A DNA stretch of 64,000 bases from Streptomyces sp. SAI-135 (GTDB lineage Bacteria; Actinomycetota; Actinomycetes; Streptomycetales; Streptomycetaceae): the NCBI RefSeq assembly GCF_029893805.1, contig NZ_JARXYP010000002.1, positions 7,130,001-7,194,000 of the forward strand, in the 5' to 3' direction. A program made the translations under genes and the position numbers. This document shows, one piece after another, positions 16,155 through 27,299 of this stretch (positions are counted from its first letter, which is position 1; each line of letters opens with the position of its first letter). The notes beneath the pieces were generated by a model. That model ran no database searches, was not told where the DNA came from, and saw only the letters and a program-made list of their open reading frames with translations.

Positions 16155-16734
16155 CGGTGTTCTCCTCCTGGGGCCAGTTCTCGAGTGCCACGTGCAGGGC
16201 GTCGACCGCCCTGTCCCATGACTCCTGTACGTCGCGGGGTGCGCCGAAGCCGCCCGCCGACTCCAGGGCGCAGAAACCGTGGAAGGTGGCGCGCAACAGG
16301 CGTACCGCGTCGGTGAGATCGGGTTCGGCGAGACCGTAGGCGCGCAGCATGCCGTAGGTGATCTCGGCAGTGCGCCGGAGCGCGGGGGTGCCGGCGATCA
16401 GCGTCTGGTCGATCCGGATCTGGGTCGCGGCGTACCGGCCCGGCCGTTCCAGCGCGTACGCGCGGTAGGCCCCGGCGAAGGCGGCCAGCGCGTCCTTCCC
16501 GGACCGGCCCGCCACCTCGACGGCGATCCGGTCGATCAGCTCGCCGCCGGCGAGCAGGGCCACCCGGGTGCGCAGGTCCTGAAGGTTCCTGACGTGCGCG
16601 TACAGGCTCGCGTCCTTCACGCCGAAGCGTTTGGCCAGGGCGGCCAGGGTGACGTTCTCGAAGCCGATCTCGTCGGCGAGGTCGGCCGCCGCCTCGGTGA
16701 GGCGGTCGGTGCTCAGTCCGGCTCGGGGGACCAT
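16147..16734 (-). CDS. TetR-family transcriptional regulator
   Basis: This 195-residue regulator has an N-terminal TetR HTH (LTEAAADLADEIGFENVTLA, ALAKRFGVKDASLYAHVRN, residues about 10-50) and a C-terminal helical ligand domain of the WHG/TetR_C_33 type (AYRAYALERPGRYAATQIRI, LRATFHGFCALESAGGFG). It is cotranscribed with the alpha/beta hydrolase (8-base overlap). A palindrome, TTACCTAGG...CCTAGGCAA, lies about 11 bases upstream of the start and is a probable autoregulatory operator. The inducer is unknown and is probably the hydrolase substrate. Confidence 0.88.
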   Translation of the reverse strand: MVPRAGLSTDRLTEAAADLADEIGFENVTLAALAKRFGVKDASLYAHVRNLQDLRTRVALLAGGELIDRIAVEVAGRSGKDALAAFAGAYRAYALERPGRYAATQIRIDQTLIAGTPALRRTAEITYGMLRAYGLAEPDLTDAVRLLRATFHGFCALESAGGFGAPRDVQESWDRAVDALHVALENWPQEENTDD

Positions 16735-16744
16735 GCGTACTCCA

Positions 16745-16765
16745 TTACCTAGGGCTCCTAGGCAA
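16745..16765. promoter_or_regulatory. Palindromic TetR operator candidate
   Basis: TTACCTAGG (16745-16753) and CCTAGGCAA (16757-16765) form an almost perfect 21-bp inverted repeat centred on GCT, 11 bases upstream of the TetR start codon. Length and position fit a TetR autorepression site. Confidence 0.6.
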
Positions 16766-16785
16766 CATACTGGATGGCATAGGAA

Positions 16786-16816
16786 AAGGCCCCGGATTTT
16801 CGGGATCCGGGGCCTT
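16786..16816 (-). terminator. Hairpin terminator after the HSL-type esterase gene
   Basis: AAGGCCCCGGAT (16786-16797) pairs perfectly with ATCCGGGGCCTT (16805-16816) around a 7-base loop. It lies 20 bases downstream of the esterase stop on the minus strand and insulates the TetR promoter. Confidence 0.75.
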
Positions 16817-16836
16817 CGGGCAGCGACGGGGAGAGG

Positions 16837-17802
16837 TCAGGCGGTCGCGAGCGCCGTGCGGAGCGTGCTGACCGCCTGGGCGATGGCGGCCTCGGCGGCG
16901 TGCGTCTCGCGCAGGGCGTTGAGCATCACGAAGTCATGGATGATGCCCTGGTAGCGGACCGCGGTGACCGGGACTCCGGCCTCGCGCAGCCTGTTCGCGT
17001 ACGCCTCGCCCTCGTCGCGCAGGACGTCCGCCTCGGCGGTGATCACCAGCGCCGGGGGCAGGCCCGTGAGCTGCTCGGTCGTGGCGCGCAGCGGGGACGC
17101 GGTGATCTCGGCGCGCTGCTTCTCGTCGGTCGTGTACTGGTCCCAGAACCACTGCATGGCGTCGCGGCGCAGGAAGTAGCCGGTGGCGAACTGCTGGTAG
17201 GAGCCGGTGTCGAAGCTCGCGTCGGTGACCGGGTAGAAGAGGACCTGCTGGACGAGCGGGACGTCCCCGCGCTCCTTGGCCATCAGCGTCAGGGCGGCCG
17301 TCATGTTCCCGCCGACGGAGTCCCCGGCCACGGCGATGCGTGTGGCGTCGAATCCCTTGCCCGCGCCCTGCTCGACGACCCAGCGGGCGACCGCGTAGTT
17401 CTGCTCGATCGCGACCGGGTAACGGGCCTCCGGGGAGAGGTCGTACTCGGGGAAGACGACGGCGGCGTTCGCGCCGACGGCGAGTTCGCGGACCAGCCGG
17501 TCATGGGTGTGGGCGTTGCCGAAGACCCAGCCCGCGCCGTGGATGTAGATCACCACGGGGAGGGTGCCGGTGGCGCCGGCGGGCCGGACGATCCGCGCCC
17601 GGACACTGCCGGTGGGGCCGCCCTGGACGGTCACCCACTCCTCGTCGACGGCGGGCTTCGCGATCTCGCCCGACTGCACCTCGTCGACCGCCTTGCGGCC
17701 CTCGACCGGGCCCAGGTCGAAGAGGTACGGCGGGTTCGCGGTGGCCTCCACGAAGGCCTGGGCGGCGGGTTCCAGTACGGGGCGGTGGGTGCTGTCGGTC
17801 AT
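16837..17802 (-). CDS. HSL-family alpha/beta hydrolase (acetyl esterase-like)
   Basis: This 321-residue esterase belongs to the hormone-sensitive-lipase group (Abhydrolase_3). The oxyanion motif, usually HGGGW, appears as YIHGAGWVFGN. The nucleophile elbow is AVAGDSVGGNMT, a charge-relay Asp is in ITAEADVLRDEGEAYANRLR, and the His is in YQGIIHDFVML. VFPEYDLSPEARYP is another family signature. No signal peptide is visible. I chose the ATG at 17802 because GAGGAG lies 6 bases upstream; longer frames begin in promoter sequence. It is transcribed divergently from an OhrR-like MarR gene with a shared palindrome between, so it is probably repressed by it. Confidence 0.88.
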   Translation of the reverse strand: MTDSTHRPVLEPAAQAFVEATANPPYLFDLGPVEGRKAVDEVQSGEIAKPAVDEEWVTVQGGPTGSVRARIVRPAGATGTLPVVIYIHGAGWVFGNAHTHDRLVRELAVGANAAVVFPEYDLSPEARYPVAIEQNYAVARWVVEQGAGKGFDATRIAVAGDSVGGNMTAALTLMAKERGDVPLVQQVLFYPVTDASFDTGSYQQFATGYFLRRDAMQWFWDQYTTDEKQRAEITASPLRATTEQLTGLPPALVITAEADVLRDEGEAYANRLREAGVPVTAVRYQGIIHDFVMLNALRETHAAEAAIAQAVSTLRTALATA

Positions 17803-17887
17803 GGCGATCTCCTCGGATCGGGTGCCGCGGGCGCGCTCGGTCTGTCGGTTCGGCCGAGCGGCGGCACATCGAGAACAGTAGCGGACG

Positions 17888-17908
17888 ATTAAGTCGTGCA
17901 CAACTAAT
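17888..17908. promoter_or_regulatory. Palindromic operator between the esterase and MarR genes
   Basis: ATTAAGTCGTGCACAACTAAT reads as an imperfect inverted repeat centred on GTGCAC, with outer ATTA/TAAT arms. It sits in the only AT-rich part of the 173-bp divergent region, 86 bases from the esterase start and 68 from the MarR start. Its AT-rich arms resemble OhrR-type sites. Confidence 0.55.
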
Positions 17909-17975
17909 TCGTGCTCGATAGAATCGGGGAAACCTGAACGCGTACGGTGGGGGAACCCACCGAAGGGAGCCGTTC

Positions 17976-18431
17976 GTGAGTACCACCGCAGACGGGCGGG
18001 CCGAGCCGTCCCTGCTCCTGGACGACCAGGTGTGCTTCGCGCTCTACGCGGCGTCGAGGGCGGTCACCGCGCGCTACCGCCCGCTGCTCGACGAACTCGG
18101 CCTGACCTATCCCCAGTACCTTGTGCTGCTGGTGCTCTGGGATCAGGACTCGATCTCCGTGCGCGACCTGGGTGCGGCCCTGCAACTGGAGTCCAGCACC
18201 CTGTCACCGCTGCTCAAACGCCTGGAGGCGGCCGGGGTGCTGCGCCGCGAACGCCGGCCGGACGACGAGCGGTCGGTGGCCATCCGGCTCACGGACGAGG
18301 GCGCGGCGCTGCGGGAGAAGGCCCGCGCGGTGCCGCCCGCGATGGGGGACGCCATGGGGCTGACGCCCGAGCAGGACGCCTCGGTGAAGCAACTGCTCCG
18401 GCTGATCACGAGCAATGTGACGGCGGGGTGA
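17976..18431 (+). CDS. MarR-family regulator, OhrR-like (single conserved Cys)
   Basis: This 151-residue winged-helix repressor has the N-terminal segment DDQVCFALYAASRAVTARY, in the position of the reactive Cys of OhrR (LCFALY in Bacillus). The segment GLTYPQYLVLLVLWDQD that follows also matches OhrR, and a typical MarR HTH comes next (ISVRDLGAALQLESSTLSP, LLKRLEAAGVLRRERRPDD). OhrR proteins sense organic hydroperoxides by oxidising that Cys. The usual partner, the peroxidase Ohr, is not adjacent; an HSL-type esterase is divergent instead. The GTG start has AAGGGAG upstream. The regulated lesion could be a lipid hydroperoxide or an unrelated thiol-reactive compound. Confidence 0.85.
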   Translation: MSTTADGRAEPSLLLDDQVCFALYAASRAVTARYRPLLDELGLTYPQYLVLLVLWDQDSISVRDLGAALQLESSTLSPLLKRLEAAGVLRRERRPDDERSVAIRLTDEGAALREKARAVPPAMGDAMGLTPEQDASVKQLLRLITSNVTAG

Positions 18432-18505
18432 GCCGGGCCGGGCGGTAATTCGCTTGGCGGCCGTCTCCCGTGGTCCTAGGGTTGCCGGGGCACCGGGGGA
18501 GGGGC

Positions 18506-19756
18506 ATGGCGTACGAGGCACAGCGGGACGGCACGACCGGCAAGTCCCCTTCGCCGCAGGCCGGTTCACTCCCGCTCTGGCGGCAACGCGACTTCGCCGT
18601 CTTCTGGGCCGCGCAGACCCTCTCCGTCCTCGGAGACTCCTTCGCCCTGATCGCCCTGCCCCTGCTGGTCCTCGAGAGCACCGGTTCCCTCGCCCGGATG
18701 GGACTGCTGACGGCGGTCGGCGGTGCCGCGTCCGTCGTCGCCGCCGTGTTCGCGGGCGTGGTGGTGGACCGGGTCGACCGGCGCCGGCTGCTCATCGGCT
18801 GCGACCTCGTGCGCATGGTGCTGTACGCGGTGATCCCGCTGGCCTGGCTGTTCGGGCCGCGTCTGTGGCTGCTGTACGCGGTGCTGCCGGTGTGCGAGGC
18901 GGTCGGCATGCTGTTCGCCGTCGGGTACGTCACCGTCGTACGGAGTCTCGTCGGAACCGGTCGACTCACCGAGGCCAACGGCCGGTTGAACGCGACGGCC
19001 GCCGCGGCCGGGGTGCTGGGACCGGTGTGCGCCGGAGTGGTCGCGGCCTGGACCGGCCCCGCCACGGCGGTCGGCGTGGACGCGGCGAGCTTCGGGGTCT
19101 CGGCGCTGTGCACGTTCTCCGTGCGGTTCCGCGCCCGTCCCGAAGAGGCGTCCGGACCCGCCGGCCTGTGGTGTGACCTGCGTACCGGGGTGGCGTTCCT
19201 GCGCGGGCACCCGGTGCTGCGCTCGCTCACCGTGCTGCTGTTCGTGTTCAGCTTCCTCACCCTCGGCCTGAACGACCTGGTGATCTACCACCTCAAGCAC
19301 GACCTGGGCCACGACGACGGCACGGTCGGCACCGTCATGGCCGTCGGCGCCCTCGGCACCGTCACCGGTGCCCTTCTGGTGGCCCGGGTCCGTCGGCGGC
19401 TCGGCTTCGGCGCGGTCTGGACCGCCTCGGTGGCGCTGTGCGGGCTCGCCTTCGCCGGGATCGGCCGGGCCGATGGCGTACCGGCCGTCGCCGTGCTCAC
19501 CGCGGTCTTCCTCGCCTGCGGCGCAATGGCCGGCACCTGCTCCATGTCCCTGCGCCAGGAGGTCACGCCCGAGCACCTCCTCGGTCGCGTCACCTCCGCC
19601 TTCTGGACCCTCCACTACTCGGCGGCCCCGATCGGCGCGGCCGTCCTGACCTGGGCGGCGCAACACCACGGAACGGCCCCGGTGGGCCTGCTGGCCGGCA
19701 CCGCGTGCGTACTCGTCGCGGGCGCGGCCCTGCTCACCCCGGTCCGGCGGTCCTGA
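18506..19756 (+). CDS. MFS transporter (enterobactin-exporter/MefA-like)
   Basis: This 416-residue membrane protein has twelve predicted helices. The N-terminal WRQRDFAVFWAAQTLSVLGD, the loop 2-3 motif GVVVDRVDRRRLLI, and RSLVGTGRLTEANGRLNATA are characteristic of the MFS_3 group of macrolide/drug and siderophore exporters. The second half (FSFLTLGLNDLVIYHLKHDL, GALLVARVRRRLG, SLRQEVTPEHLLGRV) fits the same group. It is probably a proton-driven exporter of an unknown small molecule. I chose the ATG at 18506 because a GGGGGAGGGG site precedes it. It follows the MarR gene by 74 bases on the same strand and could be read through from it. Confidence 0.85.
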   Translation: MAYEAQRDGTTGKSPSPQAGSLPLWRQRDFAVFWAAQTLSVLGDSFALIALPLLVLESTGSLARMGLLTAVGGAASVVAAVFAGVVVDRVDRRRLLIGCDLVRMVLYAVIPLAWLFGPRLWLLYAVLPVCEAVGMLFAVGYVTVVRSLVGTGRLTEANGRLNATAAAAGVLGPVCAGVVAAWTGPATAVGVDAASFGVSALCTFSVRFRARPEEASGPAGLWCDLRTGVAFLRGHPVLRSLTVLLFVFSFLTLGLNDLVIYHLKHDLGHDDGTVGTVMAVGALGTVTGALLVARVRRRLGFGAVWTASVALCGLAFAGIGRADGVPAVAVLTAVFLACGAMAGTCSMSLRQEVTPEHLLGRVTSAFWTLHYSAAPIGAAVLTWAAQHHGTAPVGLLAGTACVLVAGAALLTPVRRS

Positions 19757-19802
19757 CGTGACGCGTCGCGCAGCGGTCCCGACACCGCTCACGGCCGGGA
19801 TG

Positions 19803-20603
19803 TCACCCGTTGACCCCCGCGTAGTGCCGAAGGCTCCACCGCCACAGCACCCGTGAGCCCAGGTAGGCCGCCACTCCCAGCAGCGGTGAGAGGGCCGCCA
19901 GCCAGTAGGGGGCGCCGGTGTCGTGACCGTGGCCGGTGAGGACCGCCGCGGGGAAGTAGGCGACGAAGGCGAGGGGGAGGCCGTAGGTGAGGAGGCCGCC
20001 GACCGCCTTCGGCAGGACGTTCAGGGGATAGCTGCCGAAGGTGCCGAGGAGTTCCTCCAGCCAGCGGCTCCAGTAGTCGGCGGCCGGGAAGCGCAGGGCA
20101 GCGCAGGTGATCGCCGTGAAGAGGGCCGCCTCCAGGAGCATGCCGCCGATGACCGCCGCGATCAGATAGGAGATCCGGCCCGGTGTCCAGTCCAGCCGGC
20201 TGCGGCTGAGCGCGCCGACCATCAGGCCCACGGCGACGGTGAGGTCGCCGATCGCGTTGGTGGGGAAGAACGCCAGCTGGAGCTGGCGGTGCACCGGCAT
20301 CGGGCGGGTCAGATAGATGTCGATCCTGCCCTCCTGGATCTGCCGTCCCGCCCCGTGCACCCGGCCGAGCAACAGGACGAACAGACCGTGGGCCAGCATC
20401 CTCGTCGCCGGGATCAGCAGGACCTCCGAGCTGTCCCAGCCGCCCATCCCGGTGAACCGGGTCAGCAGCACGGTGGCGAACACGATCACCGACACCTGCC
20501 AGATCGCCCCGATCGCGATCATCAGCAGGAACTCCGTGCGGTACTCGAGCTGCGCACGGAAGTTGAGACGCGTGACGCGCCACGCGATCCGCATGCCGTT
20601 CAC
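19803..20603 (-). CDS. ABC-2 family transporter permease
   Basis: This 266-residue integral membrane protein of about six helices belongs to the ABC2_membrane_6 type: LNFRAQLEYRTEFLLMIAIG, GRVHGAGRQIQEGRIDIYLT, RPMPVHRQLQL, LPLAFVAYFPAAVLTG. The motif GRIDIYLTRP near the first cytoplasmic loop is typical. I chose the GTG at 20603 because AAGGAGG lies about 9 bases upstream; an internal ATG at 20594 is too far away. It is the last gene of a three-gene operon (ATPase, permease, permease) with a 5-base gap to the previous gene. The two non-identical permeases presumably form a heterodimer. The direction is probably export. Confidence 0.88.
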   Translation of the reverse strand: MNGMRIAWRVTRLNFRAQLEYRTEFLLMIAIGAIWQVSVIVFATVLLTRFTGMGGWDSSEVLLIPATRMLAHGLFVLLLGRVHGAGRQIQEGRIDIYLTRPMPVHRQLQLAFFPTNAIGDLTVAVGLMVGALSRSRLDWTPGRISYLIAAVIGGMLLEAALFTAITCAALRFPAADYWSRWLEELLGTFGSYPLNVLPKAVGGLLTYGLPLAFVAYFPAAVLTGHGHDTGAPYWLAALSPLLGVAAYLGSRVLWRWSLRHYAGVNG

Positions 20604-20608
20604 GGGCC

Positions 20609-21412
20609 TCAGCCTCCTTGGGAGATGACGCGGCGGGCGGCCCGCCGCCACAGGAAACGGGTGAACAGGGTCAGCGCCACGCCCCAGAACGCCTGGACCG
20701 CCAGCTGCTCCCACGCGTCGGAGAGCGGAATGCGGCCGATGTAGATCGACAGCGGCACGCTCAACGTGGCCTGGAACGGCAGGAATCCGCTCAGCGTGAT
20801 GAACCAGTCCGGGAAGAACCACAGCGGCGCGTACACCCCGGACAGCAGGTTCTGCGCGAAGATCAGGATCAGCATCGCCGCGTTGTTGCGGACCGTCCAG
20901 AAGCACAGCTGGTCCAGCATCAGCATCACGTGGTACAGGACCCACTGGCCCAGCAGCAGACTCAGCGCGAACACCCCCGCCACGGCGGCGGACCCCGGCG
21001 GATCCACCACCCCGGCCGCCAGGCAGACCAGATAGCCGCCGAGCGCCCACGCGAACCCGTACAACTGCTCGCCCAGCGCGCGCAGGGCGTGGTAGCGCTG
21101 GGGCGGCAGCGGGCGCAGGTACCAGTAGACGATCGTGCCGAAGTGCATGTGCTGGAGCACGGTGTCCCGGCCGGCGTACTGGTCCAACTCCCTGAGGCGG
21201 GAGGCGAGTACGGCCAGGACGGCGTACGAGACGGCCTGGCCCTCGGCGAGGCCCGCGGTCGTGCCGGTGCGGGAGTACAGGCCGTGCCACAGGGACGCCA
21301 CCAGGACCACCTGGACGACCAGCCGGACCAGGACGGCCGTCATCCGCGGCGGTGCGTGCAGCTCGCCGAGCGGGGTGACCCGGGCGGCGCGCCAGGCGTG
21401 CAGGACGGCCAT
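20609..21412 (-). CDS. ABC-2 family transporter permease
   Basis: This 267-residue membrane protein is the second half of the exporter. It begins MAVLHAWRAARVTPLG and has LVVQVVLVASLWHGLYSRTG, LRELDQYAGRDTVLQHMHFG, IVYWYLRPLPPQRYHALRAL and FLPFQATLSVPLSIYIGR. It resembles the partner permeases of the YadG/ABC-2 group. Its ATG follows the ATPase stop by one base (TGACATG), so translation is coupled. The substrate is unknown; no biosynthetic gene or immunity-type neighbour points to one. Confidence 0.87.
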   Translation of the reverse strand: MAVLHAWRAARVTPLGELHAPPRMTAVLVRLVVQVVLVASLWHGLYSRTGTTAGLAEGQAVSYAVLAVLASRLRELDQYAGRDTVLQHMHFGTIVYWYLRPLPPQRYHALRALGEQLYGFAWALGGYLVCLAAGVVDPPGSAAVAGVFALSLLLGQWVLYHVMLMLDQLCFWTVRNNAAMLILIFAQNLLSGVYAPLWFFPDWFITLSGFLPFQATLSVPLSIYIGRIPLSDAWEQLAVQAFWGVALTLFTRFLWRRAARRVISQGG

Positions 21413-21413
21413 G

Positions 21414-22421
21414 TCAGACCCCCTCCACGGCAGGCTCCACGTGCACGTACGCGGCTCGCATCACGTCTTCCAGGTCTGCCTCGTCGATGGCGACACCCGT
21501 CACCTCGTACCGTTCGATGACCGACTTGAGCGCCTGGTGCACGGTGGGGGCGTCGGGTCCGTCGGGCCCGAACACCACCTGCGGTCCGTCCTTCTTCAGT
21601 ACGGCGATCCCGCGCAGCGGCACGACCTCGGTGTGCGCGTCGGCCAGGGTCGCCCGGACCTGCCACGTCGAGCCGAACTTGCGGCGGATCTCGTCCAGGC
21701 TGCCGTCCAGGACCAGCCTGCCGTGGTTGATCAGGACCACCCGCTCGGCGAGCCGCTCCACCTCGGTCATGTCGTGGGTGGTCAGCAGGACCGTACGGCC
21801 GCGCTCCTCGACCTGGTGGCGCAGGAACTCCCGCACCTGCTCCTTGACGACGACGTCCATGCCGATGGTCGGTTCGTCGAGGAAGACGACCGGCGGGTCG
21901 TGCAGCAGCGCGGCCGCCAGGTCGCAGCGCACCCGCTGGCCCAGGGAGAGGTGACGGACCCGGGTGTCCCAGAACGCGGACAGCTCCAGGATCGCGTCGA
22001 ACTCCGCGAGCCGGGCCGCGTGTTCGGCCTTCGGCACCTCGTAGATGTCCCTGAGGATCGAGAACGACTCGCGCACCGGCAGGTCCCACCACAGCTGGGT
22101 GCGCTGCCCGAACACCGCGCCGATGTTACGGGCGTTGCGTTCGCGATCCTCGTACGGCAGCACGCCCGCCACCCGGGCCTCGCCCGAGGTGGGCGTGAGG
22201 ATGCCGGTGAGCATCTTGATGGTGGTGGACTTGCCCGCGCCGTTCGGGCCGAGCAGCGCGAGGAGTTCGCCGGGCGCCACGTCGAAGGTGATGTCCGAGA
22301 CGGCGTGCTTGGCGACCCGCTCCGGGTTGACCAGGGAGCGCAGTGTGCCGGCGAGGCCGGGGCGGCGGACGGTGGTGTGGAAGGTGCGGGACAGGCCGCG
22401 AACCTCGATGCTTCCGGGCAC
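21414..22421 (-). CDS. ABC transporter ATP-binding protein
   Basis: This 335-residue ATPase drives the two ABC-2 permeases. The Walker A is ALLGPNGAGKSTTIKML, the Q-loop lies near GAVFGQRTQLWW, the signature is HLSLGQRVR (consensus LSGGQ), the Walker B is VVFLDEPTIGMD, and the H-loop is LTTHDMTE. A C-terminal accessory region of about 90 residues ends with DEADLEDVMRAAYVHVEP. The N-terminal extension RTFHTTVRRPGLAGTLRSL is typical of this subgroup. The GTG at 22421 has GGGAG 8 bases upstream. A possible operator with repeated (T/A)TGGAYTAATC lies further upstream at 22526-22555. Confidence 0.9.
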   Translation of the reverse strand: MPGSIEVRGLSRTFHTTVRRPGLAGTLRSLVNPERVAKHAVSDITFDVAPGELLALLGPNGAGKSTTIKMLTGILTPTSGEARVAGVLPYEDRERNARNIGAVFGQRTQLWWDLPVRESFSILRDIYEVPKAEHAARLAEFDAILELSAFWDTRVRHLSLGQRVRCDLAAALLHDPPVVFLDEPTIGMDVVVKEQVREFLRHQVEERGRTVLLTTHDMTEVERLAERVVLINHGRLVLDGSLDEIRRKFGSTWQVRATLADAHTEVVPLRGIAVLKKDGPQVVFGPDGPDAPTVHQALKSVIERYEVTGVAIDEADLEDVMRAAYVHVEPAVEGV

Positions 22422-22452
22422 GCTGTGAACTCCCTTGTCGTGAACAAGAGGT

Positions 22453-22485
22453 GCGGCCGGTCGGCTTGGAGGGCCGACCGGCCGC
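22453..22485 (-). terminator. Hairpin terminator after the GH2 gene
   Basis: GCGGCCGGTCGGC (22453-22465) pairs perfectly with GCCGACCGGCCGC (22473-22485) around a 7-base loop. It separates the beta-galactosidase operon from the ABC exporter operon, both on the minus strand. Confidence 0.75.
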
Positions 22486-22525
22486 GGGTACACGATGACC
22501 GTCGCAGAGGCACGATCACACAGGC

Positions 22526-22552
22526 AATGGATTAATCCACCTGTGCATTGGA

Positions 22553-22555
<3 letters not shown>
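22526..22555. promoter_or_regulatory. Direct repeat with a palindrome, possible operator of the ABC exporter operon
   Basis: AATGGATTAATC (22526-22537) and ATTGGACTAATC (22547-22558) are similar 12-mers spaced 21 bases apart, about two helical turns. The first forms the perfect palindrome TGGATTAATCCA (22528-22539). The AT-rich block stands out and lies about 100 bases upstream of the ATPase start. It partly overlaps the 3' end of the GH2 gene. Confidence 0.35.
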
Positions 22556-25444
<2,889 letters not shown>

Positions 25445-26314
25445 TCAGCCCTTGATGCCGGTCTGCGCGATTCCCTGGACCAGCCAGCGCTGGAGGAAGA
25501 GGAACACGAACACCAGGGGCAGGATGGAAATGGCCGTGGCCATGAAGATCAGGTGGAAGTTGACGGTCTGGTTGGTCATGAAGGAGGAGAGCGCCACCTG
25601 GACGGTCCAGGAGCTCGGGTCCTGGCCGATGACCAGCGGCCACAGGAAGGCGTTCCACCCGCTGATGAACGTGATCGTCGCCATCGCCGCGAAGAAGTTC
25701 AGCGAGTTGGGCACCACGATGCGCCAGTATGCGCCCCAGTATCCGAGTCCGTCCACGCGGGCCGCCTCCTCCAGCTCCTTCGGGAACCCGAGGAAGTACT
25801 GCCGGAACAGGAAGCAGGTGAAACCGCTGAACAGGCCCGGGATGATCAGGCCGCGGTAGGTGTCGATCCAGCCCAGGGACGAGACCAGCACGAAGCTGGG
25901 CACGAAGGTGACGGCGGTCGGGACCATCAGGGTCGCCAGGACGACGTAGAAGACCTTGTTGGCGTGCTTGTAGGGGATCCGGGCGAGGCCGTAGCCGGCC
26001 AGGGAGCAGATCAGCAGGGTGCCGACGGTCATGGAGACGGCGATCACCGTCGAGTTCCACATGGACTTGGCGAAGTCCACCGTCGGGTCGTTGAACAGCT
26101 CGCTGATGTTGCCCCACTGGAAGGAGGGGAGCAGTTTCCAGTTCTCGCCGGTGATCTCCGGGTCCGTGGACAGGGAGTTGCGCAGGATCAGGTAGAAGGG
26201 GAGCAGAAAGAGCAGGGCCGCGACGCTGACGGCGATGTACAGGCCCGTGTTGCCGAGGACGCCGCCGCGCTTCTTGCGGCTGTCCCTGCCCACCTGAGGT
26301 GCGGTGGTGGTCAC
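25445..26314 (-). CDS. Carbohydrate ABC transporter permease (MalG/LacG type)
   Basis: This 289-residue inner-membrane permease has six helices. The ATPase-contact EAA motif is EEAARVDGLGYWGAYWRIVV, followed by VPNSLNFFAAMATITFISGWN. The start is a GTG overlapping the previous stop by four bases (GTGA at 26311-26314). It forms a heterodimer with the MalF-type product of the gene at 26311. No ATPase is encoded in the operon. Streptomyces carbohydrate transporters of this class commonly share the MsiK ATPase encoded elsewhere, so that is the likely energy source. Confidence 0.92.
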   Translation of the reverse strand: MTTTAPQVGRDSRKKRGGVLGNTGLYIAVSVAALLFLLPFYLILRNSLSTDPEITGENWKLLPSFQWGNISELFNDPTVDFAKSMWNSTVIAVSMTVGTLLICSLAGYGLARIPYKHANKVFYVVLATLMVPTAVTFVPSFVLVSSLGWIDTYRGLIIPGLFSGFTCFLFRQYFLGFPKELEEAARVDGLGYWGAYWRIVVPNSLNFFAAMATITFISGWNAFLWPLVIGQDPSSWTVQVALSSFMTNQTVNFHLIFMATAISILPLVFVFLFLQRWLVQGIAQTGIKG

Positions 26315-27279
26315 TTGGAGTCCTCCCCCCTTCCGAAGCCCATGAACTTGCCCTGGAGGAGCGTGACGGAGCAGATCAGCACCGTGAGGATGACGGCGCC
26401 CGCGCTGCCGGCACCGTAGTCCTGGTTCTCGCCGAGGGCGGTCTTGTAGAGGATCATGAGAGGGGTCTGGCCCCAGGTCGCCTTGGTCGAGATGATGTTG
26501 AAGAACTCGTCGAACGCCTGGTAGGCGGCGACGAGCAGCAGCAGGATCACCGCGGTCGAGGTGGCGCGCAGCTGGGGCAGCGTGATGTACCGGAAGGTCT
26601 GCCAGCCCGGCTTGGCGCCGTCGATCGCGGCCGCCTCGTACAGCTCCGCCGGGATGTTCTGGAGCGCGGCCAGGAACAGGATCATGTAGAAGCCGGCCTG
26701 GAGCCACAGGCGTACGGTCACGATGACCAGCCAGTACCAGGGCGGATTCGGGTCGGACAGGTAGGCGATGTTCTCGACGCCGAACCAGCCGAGGACGGTG
26801 TTCATCAGGCCGAAGCGGACGCCGGTGAAGATGGACATCTTCCAGATCAGCGCGGCGGCGACGTACGACACGGCGGTCGGCAGGAAGAACACCGACCGGA
26901 AGAACGCCCGCATGAACCGCAGGCGGTGCACCAGCATCGCGAGGGCCAGGGAAAGGGCCCAGGTGAGCGGCACGATGAGTGCGGCGAACACCGTGAACGT
27001 CACCAGGGAACCGGTGAAGTTGGGGTTCGTCAGCATGCTCTTGTAGTTGTCGAGGCCGACGAACTTGCTCGGCGTGACGGTGAAGCGCGCGTCGAAGAAG
27101 CTGAGCCAGATGCTCCAGACGATCGGCACGAAGACGAAGATCGCCAGGCCGACGAGGAACGGTCCGGTGAAGAGCCAGAAGTTGAAGGTGGGGTTGCCCC
27201 GCAGCCGCCGCCGCGGCCGGGCCGGTGCGGCCTTGGCCGGGGCGGGCTGGGCGACCCCGCGCGTGGTGGTGGTCGACAT
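26311..27279 (-). CDS. Carbohydrate ABC transporter permease (MalF/LacF type)
   Basis: This 322-residue permease has a Pro/Ala/Arg-rich cytoplasmic N-terminus (about 30 residues) and six membrane helices beginning FNFWLFTGPFLVGLAIF. The EAA loop is ELYEAAAIDGAKPGWQTFRY, followed by ITLPQLR. It is cotranscribed between the binding protein (20-base gap) and the MalG-type permease (4-base overlap). Its ATPase partner is not in the window. Confidence 0.92.
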   Translation of the reverse strand: MSTTTTRGVAQPAPAKAAPARPRRRLRGNPTFNFWLFTGPFLVGLAIFVFVPIVWSIWLSFFDARFTVTPSKFVGLDNYKSMLTNPNFTGSLVTFTVFAALIVPLTWALSLALAMLVHRLRFMRAFFRSVFFLPTAVSYVAAALIWKMSIFTGVRFGLMNTVLGWFGVENIAYLSDPNPPWYWLVIVTVRLWLQAGFYMILFLAALQNIPAELYEAAAIDGAKPGWQTFRYITLPQLRATSTAVILLLLVAAYQAFDEFFNIISTKATWGQTPLMILYKTALGENQDYGAGSAGAVILTVLICSVTLLQGKFMGFGRGEDSK

Positions 27280-27299
27280 GTCGTGGTTTCCCCGTCGGC

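Noticed and set aside
15363-22421. Possible genomic island or mobile element splitting the polysaccharide locus
   Set aside because: There is no integrase, transposase, tRNA target, direct-repeat boundary or GC shift. The genes look like ordinary Streptomyces chromosome content.
18506-22421. Exporters as part of an antibiotic biosynthetic gene cluster
   Set aside because: No core biosynthetic enzyme such as a PKS, NRPS, terpene cyclase or lanthipeptide synthetase is present in the window.
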